From Astragalus membranaceus (Eukaryota > Streptophyta > Magnoliopsida > Fabales > Fabaceae): a stretch of DNA of 64,000 nucleotides. Positions 44,477 to 55,281 of this stretch are shown here, one piece after another. The number at the start of each line of letters is the position of its first letter. Position 1 is the first letter of the stretch. The notes under the pieces were generated by a model. It did not search any database and had not been told where the DNA came from. It saw nothing but the letters and a program-made list of their open reading frames with translations. A program made the position numbers and the translations under genes. The DNA lies in the NCBI GenBank assembly GCA_039519185.1, contig CM076847.1, positions 23,061,251 through 23,125,250 on the forward strand. The letters are read 5' to 3'.

Positions 44477-46852
44477 CCGGTTGTCGATCTCGCGAGAATT
44501 CACGTTGGAGCACGAACGATGGGACCGTATCCACTCGAACAATCCCCGTAGTCTCGAGCACGCTCCAAATTCCTCCGTATCTGAATTCAGAAACCAATAC
44601 CCCTCTCGCTACTGACTTGATTACCGGTACATAGAATTGACGTCTCGCGCGATTTGACAACTTGAATCCCAAATCAAACGAATCAACATTTCCAGCTTCG
44701 CTTCCATTTCCCAACATCAGGATTCAGTTTTGCAACAGGCATAACTTGGTCAATCCGTGACCAAAACTATCCAAACCGGTTCTCATTGTGAAGGTAATTT
44801 CGTCTACTTTCAGATGGTCAAGGATTCACACGCATGCATCCAGTGGTTTGGGAGATATCACCAAGACAAGGTGACTGGTTCAGCACAGTGCCTGATTCTA
44901 AATCCGAAACTTGTGAACATGATATATCTCTCATTTCTCCATGAAATCGTACGGTTCTTGTGCCCAAAATGAATATCTTCGTGTGTATTTTCCAGAGGGA
45001 CAAGATTCACGATCATCGGAGTAGTGTACGGTGACATACGATGAAAACAATGAAGGTAAGTAAAACGGTTTCCCAGCTGAATTCTTGATGAATCTTGAAT
45101 CATCAACCTCAACTACTTGCAACCACGAATTTGAGCTCAAGAGTTCCAAAAATGGTGAGTTGCAAATGGAAGAGAATGAGGTGATGAAAATTAGTTGGTT
45201 AGAAAGAGAATGAACAGCTGAATTGAAGTGTCAAGAAATTGCTTACATGCAATGAGGTTTGAGTGGAGTTCCAACTCCTTCTTCCTTCTCTCCCACACTC
45301 GAGTCCCTCTCTCCCTTTCTATATTCTGAACTCTACTTTGCTGAGTGTTGTGGCAAGTGAGGGGGAATCAGAATTCTTAATGATTGAGGTGTTGTAAAAC
45401 TATAGGAAATCACCATATTGCCCTTAGACCAATTCTTCACTTAACTTCTCATTAACTCTCCTTTCTTTCAATTTCTAATTCTGAATCTTGATAAATGAGA
45501 TGATATGGAAGGGGGAAATTTTTTTGACCAGCTGAGGGTTTAATGAGGCCAAATTACCGAAATGCCCTTAATTCGAATTTTACTTAAACTTTTAATTCCA
45601 AATCAAACAACTAATCTCCAATGCCCATCCACCTATCATTAGACATTTAGATTAGCTAAATTACTCGGTCTGAATAACCATTTTTGTTATAGCCTTTTAC
45701 TAACTTTGACAAATCGAAATCTAGGGAAATGACCAAAATGCCCTTGGCCCATTAAGTCTTGGTTTTGAGGCTAAAACCCCAATAATCTTATGGCTTTCCG
45801 CTCGGCATAGATTTCTCGACTAATCCTCATTCGAGTCGAGACTAACTGCTCACTCAATTGATACGTCTTCGTTGTGAGGGGAAATGACGATTTTACCCTT
45901 CAGCTGAATTGTTCATTTAAATCATGACTAAGCCACCAATAATTACTCGGTCTTAGGCATCATAGTACAAGTCTTTAAAAATCAGGGATGTTACAAACAT
46001 AAACTACTTCAATCTTTTCAATAAAAATCCCCTTCAATATAGTCATATTTCCCAACATCAGGCGGGTCTTTCTCTATCATCAATATTAGTTTATGATGCA
46101 CATAAATATGTGCAATGAAACCTATGCTTCAAGATGAGCTTCTACGAATTTTTGGGACGAGCTTCGAGCTCCATACGGATGGGTCTTATATCCAACATTA
46201 GACGAGCTGGTGCTCCAGACAGATATTTATTGTACTTGAATTTTAATTCATTTATTTTCCATAAAAAAATATATGTGTGATTGATTTAGTTTTATTTTTC
46301 TAAAGAAGTGAGATACTATTGTTTGAGTGATTATGTTTGGAATAATTACTGGTTACTACTATTTCGATGTGGATATTACTTTAAATTTCTATTATTTAAA
46401 AGACTATTTTTGAAAAACGCGGGTACCAAGGTTGATTTTTCCGGTTAGCGCGCCAGCTGAGAACAATACTCGTTTTTGAACTGTGTGTCTTATTCACTGG
46501 GATTTCGTATCTCATTAGTTGTTTTCAGATATTAGGTCGGTGACACAGACAACTGTGGACGCCAAAGCTTGAAGAGCTAGAGGGTTTTATTGTTATTTTT
46601 GGGAAATTTAGAAGACGCCCCCATTTTTGTAAACTCTTGTATTGTTGTTAATTCGAGTAGCTTCACAGAAAAGAGAGGTGGGTCACATTGGACACACTCT
46701 AATACCAAGTCTTTCCTAGCCAGAACATTTCTCAAACAACACTGTTTTTCAAAAATCAAGCCGAAGAGATTACTGGGATGAGTCGCGGACTAGGTCGTTC
46801 TCTTTAAGACGTTTCGTGGCACTGCTGAAAATTGTGCAAGCAGGCTATCAAT

Positions 46853-47483
46853 CACGATGTCCCCGGGATTAAACAGTCCAGTCGAAATTGATACGAAAGT
46901 TCATTGCACTGTGAAATTCGCTCTTAAAAATACACCCTCAATATGGTTATGAAAACCACTCTTAAGAAAATAAACTTGGAAATGCGTCAAGTTTTCTAGA
47001 GAAGAAGAAGAGAAGTTTAGAGAGAAGAGAGAAAAGTTGGAAGTGCGGAGGAGTCTTCCTTTTATACACCACAAGGCCCAAGCCCAAGCCCGGCAGGCCA
47101 GACGGACGGCGGCGGCGCGCGTGTGGTGCTCATTTTGTGTGCGTCCTCTCCCATTCACAAAATTGGGTACCCCTTGGGGCCCAATCCCAGGTGTGAGTTT
47201 CCCACTTATAAACACTCTCAAAGTGTCTATTCTATCCAATGTGGAATTTTTTCAATTCACACATAACATCAAAGTTCCAAAAATTGTTCTTGAAGTTTTT
47301 CAGACACACGATTTGCTATCTTTATTTTGTATTTTTATGAGGGTAATGTTCGTTCAAGTTTGTCAATTTCCACGTGGTGAATTAATCCTCTAAATTGCCT
47401 AAACAATATGTAACTCATCTTGTTGTTTGGGTTTGAGCACCCTTAGTGCTCCTTGAATGAAATGTTTGCTTATCTAAAAAAAA
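46853..47483 (+). mobile_element. Candidate poly(A)-ended retroinsert (LINE-like 3' tail)
   Basis: Ends TTTGCTTATCT plus eight A residues, the same tail as the LINE at 34690-35378. An 8-bp match CTATCAAT lies at 46845-46852 and 47484-47491, a possible target duplication. No LINE coding is recognisable. Part of it (about 47141-47245), read on the minus strand, looks like a TATA-containing plant LTR or promoter piece (GTTTATAAGTGGG). What it is remains unclear. Confidence 0.35.
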
Positions 47484-47692
47484 CTATCAATTCGATTTAT
47501 GAAATTTCCACTTTACTTGTTGTGATTTTTACTGGTTCTATTGGTTTCGACACCCAAAATCGAGGTATTACAGTTATTACACTTAAATTAAAATATTAAT
47601 TGTATTAATTACACTTTAGTAGCAATGTTTACATTCAAATGTAATTTTTATGTTATGTATATTGTTTCCTCAATGATTTATCTATAATATAA

Positions 47693-47836
47693 GGTGACAT
47701 GTCACCCACTACTAGTTGCATTGAAAAATTTCAACGTCGTGGGGATGTTGCCTCCCGGGTTCGAACCAGAGTGTGACAAGTGCTAGTGTGTGTGCGCGAT
47801 GATTTTTTGCCATTTCATTTAAGCTGACCAAAAAAA
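47693..47836 (+). mobile_element. Candidate tRNA-derived SINE remnant
   Basis: Contains GGGTTCGAACC (47757-47767), a match to the RNA polymerase III B box, with TAGTTGCATTG about 45 bases upstream as a weak A box, and ends GACC plus seven A residues at about 47830-47836. A perfect 14-bp palindrome GGTGACATGTCACC (47693-47706) marks the left side. No target duplication was identified. Confidence 0.4.
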
Positions 47837-47958
47837 GATGAGGTTATAGTTGTAAAAGTGGTTGTTGGTATGCTACGGAAGGTCTGATAACGTTTCAAAG
47901 CATAAAAGAGGAAATTGAGAAAAATAAAACATTTCAAACGATGAATTGGAGACTTTAA

Positions 47959-48285
47959 GGCTCTTTTTGGTAAGGTCGAGCAACTAGCGTTTAGCAGATA
48001 ATTAGCTCGTGGAACTTTTTGGTATTTCTAGTTTATAGCTTTTTAACCAGCTTATAACATTTTTTTAACCGCAACTTGAGCTTATTGCTTGTGATGTTTC
48101 ACTTTATCTTTCGCTTTCAAACTTATTACTTTCATCATATTCCAAATTTATACTCTATTAATTAATATATTCTCTCTCATTTTTAGGCCTTACTTTATTT
48201 TTTTGACAAAATTTTTAAGCATTTCTTACAAGTGTCCATTTATTTCTTTTTATATTTATAACCTTGTTCAACCGCTATTCCAAAC
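47959..48285. mobile_element. Candidate hAT-like MITE
   Basis: About 330 bp, opening GGCTCTTTTTGGTAAG and closing CTATTCCAAAC, weakly inverted to each other, with ACTTTAA on both sides (47952-47958 and 48286-48292). The inside has TTTATAGCTTTTTAACCAGC-type sequence common in plant MITEs. No coding. The class assignment is uncertain. Confidence 0.35.
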
Positions 48286-48407
48286 ACTTTAAATTCATTC
48301 GCTAACTTGTTTGAGTAATTTTATCTTTCTTTAGTCAATTTAATTTATTAAAATTTACAAGAAAAACTCCCTGGATTTTGATGATGCATGAGGTATAAGT
48401 TGATTAG

Positions 48408-49134
48408 TGTAACACCCCGATATTTTCTAACTTGTAGAAATACCGAAATGCACCACTCGGCGTACATCAGAGTTACTTCCCGTAATTGCATATCGAACAC
48501 GATAAAAAAATTCCGATAAATAGATATCAAATGGTTCTCTGAACCCCATTGACTTAACAAAAGTGCTTAGATTACAAGCCTTACAAAATTCCCATGCTTA
48601 GTGTTCAATACCAAAATAGAAAGTTGCCGAAGCGATTTACAACTTATAATAATTATAAGTCATACAATCGAAGATACAAAGTTTGACATAAGGAATTAAC
48701 ATAAATATAACACTAAAACATCCGCGTCTCTTCTAAGTTTCTACGTAACCATGCCTCATCGCCTTCAACTTTTCTTGCTTCTCTGAAAAACAACAACATT
48801 AAATGGTGAGATAAACATTATCTAGGTGAGTCCTATCGAGACCCATTACTAACTCTCGCGATTCATCATGCTTAGTCTTAACTCGTAGCCCTGAGGGACG
48901 ACTACGTGGAAATCCTAACCTTGAAACTCGTAGCCCTGATAAACGACTACAAGAGACAATTCTTAATATGACCCAAAGCCCTGATAGACGACTACGAGAA
49001 ATATAACTAATACATGTTTAGCATATCACCGGCAATTGTATATAAAACTACCGGTGAACCCATTCCACTGACCTTAATCCGTTAGGGACCCCTGATGGGA
49101 CCTAGGTTCATAGGGCTCATGACTTCCCCTCCCC
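48408..49134 (-). repeat. Partial LTR of element D (left)
   Basis: About 730 bp matching 50141-50870 of the full LTR, ending at CCCCTCCCCTA where gag sequence begins. Contains a copy of the CGTAG/CTACG array at 48894-48997. Confidence 0.9.
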
Positions 49135-50003
49135 TAATCCGTTGAGAACTCAGACGTCTGTGCTTGCTTTCCTTTGTTGGAGTTACCTTTTGATTCATCG
49201 TTTGGGGTTGAGCATTCAACTGCCTTCTTCTTCTCCTTCTGGTACTCTCTTTTCTCTTCATACATCCTCCTGAGGTCTTCTTGAGCAGTATGAGCTTGTT
49301 GTACCAAAGTAGGATAAGTGGTCATAGTGTAGGAACTAAGACCTTGGTTCACATCACCACGAAGACCTTGTTTAAATATAATCATCTTCCATCTGTCATT
49401 CGGGGCATGAGTTCCTACTTCACAAAATTGAGACAATTGTTCAAACTTCGCGGCATATTCCCCAACAGACATGTTCCCCTGCTTTAGGCTAACAAATTCA
49501 ACTTGTTTGGCAAGTCGCTGAGCATCCGGAAAGTAGTGACCTAGGAACAACTCCTTAAAGTTAACCCTGTTGAGAGGTGTTCCTTGGGTTTGAAGCATCC
49601 TGCGTGCATTAGTCCACCAAGTATGAGCATCTTCATCCAGAGCATTGGCAACACAAATTACTTTCTCTTCATCATTGCATTGCAATGTCACAAAAATCCT
49701 CTCCATACCATCTACCCAGAAATGAGCTTTCATTGCGTCGGATCCCCCCTTAAAGGTTGGAGGTTTCATTTTCAGAAACCGGAAGTACATCATGTTAGGA
49801 ACCTCAGGTTGTGGTACATTGACTGGCTCATTTGGTTGTGGTTGAGGCGCTTGATGCATCTGCTGCATTTGAGCCATTTGAGCCATCAGTTGCTGCTGCA
49901 TTAGCATCATATCATTCATCATCTTCTGTTGAGTTTCAATGACATTCTGCATCCATTCCTGATGAGGATCACTGGGTGGGTTTCTCCTACCTCTCCCAGC
50001 CAT
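49134..50003 (-). pseudogene. gag: Truncated gag of element D
   Basis: An open frame starting MAGRGRRNPP (ATG at 50003, matching element C's MARRGRG start; the frame also extends upstream to 50090). The coiled-coil-like Q/M-rich N-terminus and the gag core are present: FLKMKPPTF, NDEEKV, TWWTNARRML, GEYAAKFEQLSQF. The zinc knuckle and all of pol are gone. The stop codon at 49134-49136 is supplied by the joined LTR sequence. Gag would normally form the particle shell; this fragment lacks the RNA-binding knuckle. Confidence 0.85.
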
Positions 50004-50126
50004 GATTCTGCGAAATATGCACAAAGTATTAAGTTGATTAGGCTCAATGTCTAATAGCATATCAAGAAGAATCAGACTTAGAAGACGCAAAAGACTCTTA
50101 ACATCTAAGTCCGACTAGGTCGAACC

Positions 50127-50138
50127 GCTCTGATACCA
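50127..50138 (-). other. Primer-binding site of element D
   Basis: Minus strand TGGTATCAGAGC, two bases from the LTR end. Confidence 0.9.
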
Positions 50139-50617
50139 AATGTAACACCCCGATATTTTCTAACTTGTAAAAATACCAAAATGCACCACTTGGCATACAT
50201 CAGAGTTACTTCCTGGAATTTCATATCGAACACGACAAAAAAATTCCAATAAATAGATATCAAATGGTTCTTTGAACCCCATTGACTTAACAAAAGTGCT
50301 TAGATTACAAGTCTTACAAAATTCCCATGCCTAGTGTTCAATACCAAAATAGAAATTGTGGAAGCGATTTACAACTTATAACAATTATAAGTCGTACAAT
50401 CGAAGATACAAAGTTTGACATAAGGAATTAACATAAATATAACACTAAAACATCGCGTCTCTTCTAAGTTTCTACGTAACCATGCCTCATCGCCTTCAAC
50501 TTTTCTTGCTTCTCTGAAAAATAGCAATAACATTAAAGGGTGAGATAAACATTATCTAGGTGAGTCCTATCCAGACCCATTACTAACTCTCGTGATTCAT
50601 CATGCTTAGTCTTAACT

Positions 50618-50730
50618 CGTAGCCCTGAGGGACGACTACGTGGAAATCCTAACCTTGAAACTCGTAGCCCTGATAAACGACTACAAGAGACAATTCTTAA
50701 TATGACCCATAGCCCTGATAGACAACTACG
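50618..50730 (-). repeat. CGTAG/CTACG hairpin array, LTR D (3 units)
   Basis: Three units, each with GTAG or TAG, then CCCTGA, then CTAC. In the first, CGTAG pairs with CTACG and an inner CCC-TGA-GGG can pair. It sits where A, C and E have the CGGGATTAGCA array, with different sequence but similar architecture. Confidence 0.65.
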
Positions 50731-51664
50731 AGAAATATAACTGATACATGTTTAGCATATCACCGGCAATTGTATATAAAACTACCGGTGAACCCATTCC
50801 ACTGACCTTAATCCGTTAGGGACCTCTGATGGGGCCTAGGTTCATAGGGCTCATGACTTCCCCTCCCCTAGTACGCTAACCTGAAATAGGGTCGTCACCC
50901 TAGACCTGAACTTATATATGTATATAATTATATCACCTGAACCTAACATGGCATAAACATAACATGACCTTGTTGTTATCATTATAACCTTAAGGGACAT
51001 TTACTAAATTCATTAACAATTCAATCCAATTCATTAACATGACCTTGTTGTTATCATTATTCTTTCGTGACATTATCTCACTCGTAGTTACTAAATTCAT
51101 TAACATGACTTATGGAAATTTACAATTCAATCCAATCATAACTACATCAATCACAATCCATTACAATCATAGCATGAACAATCAACCTCATAGCATGAAA
51201 CTTACCTCAACCTCATGGGACATATAGTCCATTTATCATGACATAACATAATCACATTCAACATCAACACAAAGGTTTAGGGAAAGGATTAGAATAGGTT
51301 TGGAATCAAATAGGAAGACTTTGGACACATTTTAAAATCTGGGACAGAAAGATCAGCACGGGTAGTGCTGACTTATCAGCATTTCCAAAAATCCTGTTTT
51401 CGTGTGAAATTCCCATTCCGATCAATTCCGAAACTTATTCCGATCGATACCCAAACGTAACAACACATCGTTCAGAAACAACAATCGTTATACATATCAT
51501 CAAATCGCCCAATCTCAATCCTTCAAACATTCATAACTAAATACATTTTCGTAATTGACGGTTGTCGCAAAACAACGGATTTCAACAAAATCAAACGAAA
51601 CGAAGAACACGAACCACATTCTCAGTCACATGCAAGGTTGACACAATAAAATTGAAAACCCTAA

Positions 51665-51681
51665 GCGAGTATAGAACTCAC
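51665..51681 (-). other. Donor-like GTGAGT in hairpin, LTR D
   Basis: Minus strand GTGAG against CTCGC, one pair imperfect. The acceptor-like TTTTTCAG ends at 50514, giving a candidate 1,168-bp intron. Confidence 0.38.
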
Positions 51682-52561
51682 CCTTGGCGATGAAAATCGT
51701 ACACAACAACGGCAACACTTCTCGAACCGAAAACCGTAACTCCCGAACCGGCTCCTAACTCCAACGCTCCACAAACTCGAACCAAATCACCCAAGGTGCA
51801 GAAATCGACCACAGCAACTCACAACTTCCTTTTCGCTACTCCAAAGCACAATGTAGCTACTCCAAAGTCCTATCCTTGCTCTAAGACCAACATGCAAGGT
51901 TTTGGAACTCCATTTCTAGCCTTTCAAGCTCATGGGTTGGTAATGGTGATTTATGAGAAAGGAGGGAATGGGTAGCGAAACTAGCATCAGTAGGAAGAGG
52001 AAGATGAGCTGACTTCAATGAACTAAAAATGGAGGGCATGCATTAGGATTTGATGGAGTTCTCTTCATATTTCCCCTCTCCTCCTCTCGCCACTCTCCTC
52101 CATCTCTCTATCTCTATTTCTGTTTTTTTTTCTTTTCAGAATTGCACAAGTGAGGTGGGTAAGGGATGACTGCCTCAGCTGAAAGGGTTTAAGTGGGGGT
52201 GGAAAAGACATTTCTACCCTCACTTATTCATTTCAAATGACTAATCTACCCCTTTTCCCCTAACACACCACTACCTCATTAACCATGACTCATTCCCTCC
52301 TAAACTTTCAGTTTTGCTAAAACAAGGTGAGCTGTTGGGTGTTTTTAACAAGTGTAAGCTGAAGATGTTCTAAATGATAGGACATGACTAAAATACCCCT
52401 GACTTCAAATTTTCGTTTAAACTCCAAATAACTCGGCCAAATCAAACCATAGATCATATGACTCACATAATTAAGAAATCAAACATAGAATTCAATCAAT
52501 TAACTCATAACCTCACGCTAATTTAATTCAACCACACTTTTAAAAATTTGGGGATGTTACA

Positions 52562-55069
52562 AAAGCTAACATTGATATCTTTTTGGAACCCCTGATTGAT
52601 GATCTCAAGAGATTGTGGGGTGGTGTTTTGACATATGATGCAGCACAAAAAATAATTTTATGATGAGAGCGTCATTGATGTGGACAATAAATGACTTCCC
52701 TGCTTATGGTATGTTGTCTGGTTGGGGGACTCACGGTAGATTGGCATGTCCCCACTGCATCGAACACACAAAAGTGTTTACGTTGAAATACGGGAGGAAG
52801 AGTTCTTGGTTTGATTCGCATCGTAGATTCTTACCATCGGGTCATGAATTTAGAAAGAACAAGAAGGCCTTCAAGGATGGGGTAGTCGAAAGAGATAGAC
52901 CACCGCCTTTGTTGACATCAGGTGAAATCTGGAGGAGATTTATCGATTTGCCACAAGCCACATAGGTAGGTGTGCTCTCCCGATTGAACGGTTATGGACG
53001 ACTGCATAACTGGACAAAAAGAAGAATATTTTGGAATCTCCCATATTGGAAAGATAATCAATTGAGACACAATCTTGATGTTATGCACATCGAGAAGAAT
53101 TTCTTTGACAACACATTTTACACTGTGATGAATGTGAAAGATAGAACCAAAGACAATAATAAAGCTAGAATGGATTCTGCTCTTTACTGTAGCAAACATC
53201 GATCCAATTTGAATTTGGTGCGAATGACTAATGGCAAGATGTTAAAACCTAAAGCCAATTATTGTCTAACACCCGAAGAAGCAAATGATGTTTGTCTATG
53301 GTTGAAGGGATTGAGGATGCCAGATGGTTATTCTTCTAACCTTGCAAGATGTGCGGATGTGAACACTGGGAAGATGTATGGGATGAAAAGTAATGATTGC
53401 CATGTATTCATGGAGTGTTTGCTTCCCATTGCTTTTGGTTCATTACCAAAGAGTGTTTTGGAACCACTTACTAAAGTGAGTCAATTTTTTAAGAATATGT
53501 GCTCTTCAACAATGAGAAAGGATGATCTTATTAAGATGGAGCAGAATATTCCTTTCATTATCTGTAAGTTGGAGAGAATACTTCCTCTCGGTTTCTTTGA
53601 TTCCATGGAGCATCTCCCGGTTCACCTTCCATATGAAGCAAGACTTGGTGGGCCAGTTCACTATAGGTGGATGTATCCATTTGAGAGGTAATTGTCTATT
53701 TTAGCAATTTAATTAAAGTGACCTTTAGTATGACTATTTGTTTAATCAAGCGTTCTTCTTTCATATATAGATTAATGGGTGATTATAAATGATCGGTGAA
53801 GAATAAAGCTAGAGTTGAAGGATCGATCTGCGCAGCTTACTTACACCGTGAAACAATTTATTTTTGTTCTCATTATTTCAACAACTTTATGTTGTCAAGA
53901 AATAATAGAAACGAAATGGAGGTTGAAGAAGAAAGACACGCACTCACTTTATCTGTGTTTACCAAACCTGGTCGCCCCTCGAGAAAGAAGTCGACCAACT
54001 GGTTATCAGATAAAGAGTATGAATCAACACATGTTCATGTCTTGATCAATTGCACCGAAGTTAAACCATATCTTGAGTAAGTATGCTTCAATTCAATTTT
54101 TAATCTGTATACACCATTAGAGTATGAAGCTAAATCATGTCTTGATCAATTTTCAATTTTAAAGAGTATAAATAATTCCTTTTCAGTGCATTCTTACGAA
54201 GTGAGGGAATATGCGCTGAAGAATCTTCTGTTCGTATACATGAAAGTTTTCCATCATGGTTTACTGCTAGAGTAAGTAAATAAAATTAATGTTTTAATGT
54301 CAAACGTTTAAAGTAAATTATGAGACATGACATATTTTTTCCATATGTGATTACTTAGGTTTATGAAGCCGAACCAACTCCCTTAATCCAACACTTGAGG
54401 AACTTAGCCGATGGTCCTTTTCGTGAGATGGCTGAGTGGCACACGTACCTAGTTAACAGTTACAAATTTGACACCCAATCATGGAGTGAGGGAAAACAAA
54501 CAATTAATAGTGGGGTATATGTTAAAGGGGAAACAGAAGGAGGTCAAGGTGACTACTATGGTGTGATCCAACAAATATATGAACTTGAATACCCACATTT
54601 GGACTATCAAAAGAGAATAGTTTTATTTTATTGTAGTTTGTTTGATCCTTCGGTTAGAGGAACGAAATTGAATCCAAAATGCAATACTGTGGACATTCGA
54701 ATGGATAGAAGGTATAAACTTTATGACCCGTTTATCATGCCAGAAAATGTGAGACAGGTGTATTATGTTTCATATCCATCAACTAAGAGGGGCTGGTGTG
54801 TTGCAATTAAGACAAAACCACGGGGTCGCATTGAAGCAACTGATGCGGAGGATGAGGTTCCTTATCAAGTGGATGAAATTTCGGGAATTAATGAGGTAAT
54901 TGAAGTTGAACCAATTGATACCTTACGTGATGATCGACTCTCCGTTGAAGAAGTTGAACCAGTTGAACCAGTACCAGAAGTGACTGAAGAGGAAGAAGAG
55001 ACTAGAGATGAAGAGGAGGAAGAATATAATGAAGATGAAGAAGACGAAGAATATGAATATTTAGAGTAG
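52562..55069 (+). pseudogene. TNP2-type CACTA transposase, truncated and broken
   Basis: Starts within the Transposase_21 domain (IDIFLEPLIDDLK) and runs through WTINDFPAYGMLSGW, CPHC and HNLDVMHIEKNFFDN. DUF4218 sequence follows (FDSMEHLPVHLPYEARLGG, YRWMYPFER), then DUF4216 (VNSYKFDT to SYPSTKRGWCVAIK) and a long acidic tail. Introns with GT-AG ends are evident near 53689-53770, 54076-54186 and 54271-54358. Lesions: a frameshift in the A-run at about 52646-52652, an in-frame TAG at 52963 and an in-frame TGA at 53790. The product would bind element ends and cut DNA; this copy cannot make an intact one. Confidence 0.9.
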
Positions 55070-55077
55070 TCTTATTA

Positions 55078-55231
55078 GTATTAATGTTGTTATCATTATT
55101 AGATTATGTTGTTATCATTATTACATTAATGTTCTAATTATCGTCATTTTATTAGTATTAATGTTCTTATCATTATTAGATTATGTTGTTATCATTATCA
55201 CATTAATGTTCTAATTATCATGATTATATTA
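55078..55231 (+). repeat. 77-bp tandem repeat between the CACTA genes
   Basis: Two units starting GTATTAATGTTSTTATCATT at 55078 and 55155, themselves built of shorter TTATCATTATTAGATTATG-type repeats, with a partial third to about 55260. Confidence 0.8.
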
Positions 55232-55281
55232 TTGTTCTTGTTATCATTATTCTTATTAGAGTCTTGTTATTGTTCATAGAT

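Larger units (their letters stand above)
36348..45995 (-). mobile_element. Element E: non-autonomous Tekay-like LTR retrotransposon
   Basis: 9,648 bp flanked by the perfect target duplication AACAT (36343-36347 and 45996-46000). LTRs are 3.0 kb each. The 3.65-kb internal region keeps primer-binding site, polypurine tract and the last 80 codons of pol but no recognisable gag, RT, RNase H or integrase. LTR differences include two reciprocal deletions and different TA run lengths, making E older than C. Confidence 0.93.
43007..45995 (-). repeat. LTR E, right (5' LTR of the minus-strand element)
   Basis: 2,989 bp. It retains the ~78 bp missing from the left LTR (about 43150-43227) but lacks about 90 bp near 45935 that the left LTR has at about 39220-39305. 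Confidence 0.94.
35539..47572 (+). repeat. Candidate old solo LTR F, interrupted by element E and a poly(A)-ended insert
   Basis: Starts TGTAACATCCC and ends GAGGTATTACA, giving the same inverted ends as the other LTRs here. Removing E (with its target duplication) and the insert at 46853-47483 leaves about 1.7 kb, a typical LTR size. Near 36144 it has AAAAGGTGAGT with GTGA pairing TCAC, and TTGTTTTCAG ends at about 46530, echoing the donor and acceptor pattern of the other LTRs. The flanking 5-mers (ATTGT and GTTAT) do not match, so the limits or the single-insertion model may be wrong. Confidence 0.4.
48408..52561 (-). mobile_element. Element D: rearranged Tekay-like LTR retrotransposon
   Basis: From the right: full 5' LTR, primer-binding site and gag, then an abrupt switch at about 49135 into the inside of a second LTR copy that runs to its end at 48408. 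Everything from late gag through pol to the first part of the 3' LTR is missing. Flanking 5-mers ATTAG and AAAGC do not match, and CACTA sequence is found only on the right side. This points to recombination or deletion between two insertions rather than one simple insertion. Confidence 0.85.
50141..52561 (-). repeat. Full LTR of element D (right)
   Basis: 2,421 bp, plus strand TGTAACACCCC to GGGATGTTACA. It shares the general LTR plan of A, C and E but with its own hairpin array (50618-50730), a single degenerate GC-rich dyad (GCACGGGTAGTGC at 51356-51368) and a donor-like hairpin at 51665. Confidence 0.93.

Noticed and set aside
47037..47393. 118-codon frame near 47.2 kb
   Set aside because: No motif; overlaps a TATA-containing LTR-like piece and a frame of similar length on the other strand.
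48403..52566. Element D as a simple insertion with target duplication
   Set aside because: ATTAG and AAAGC do not match, and CACTA sequence flanks only one side.
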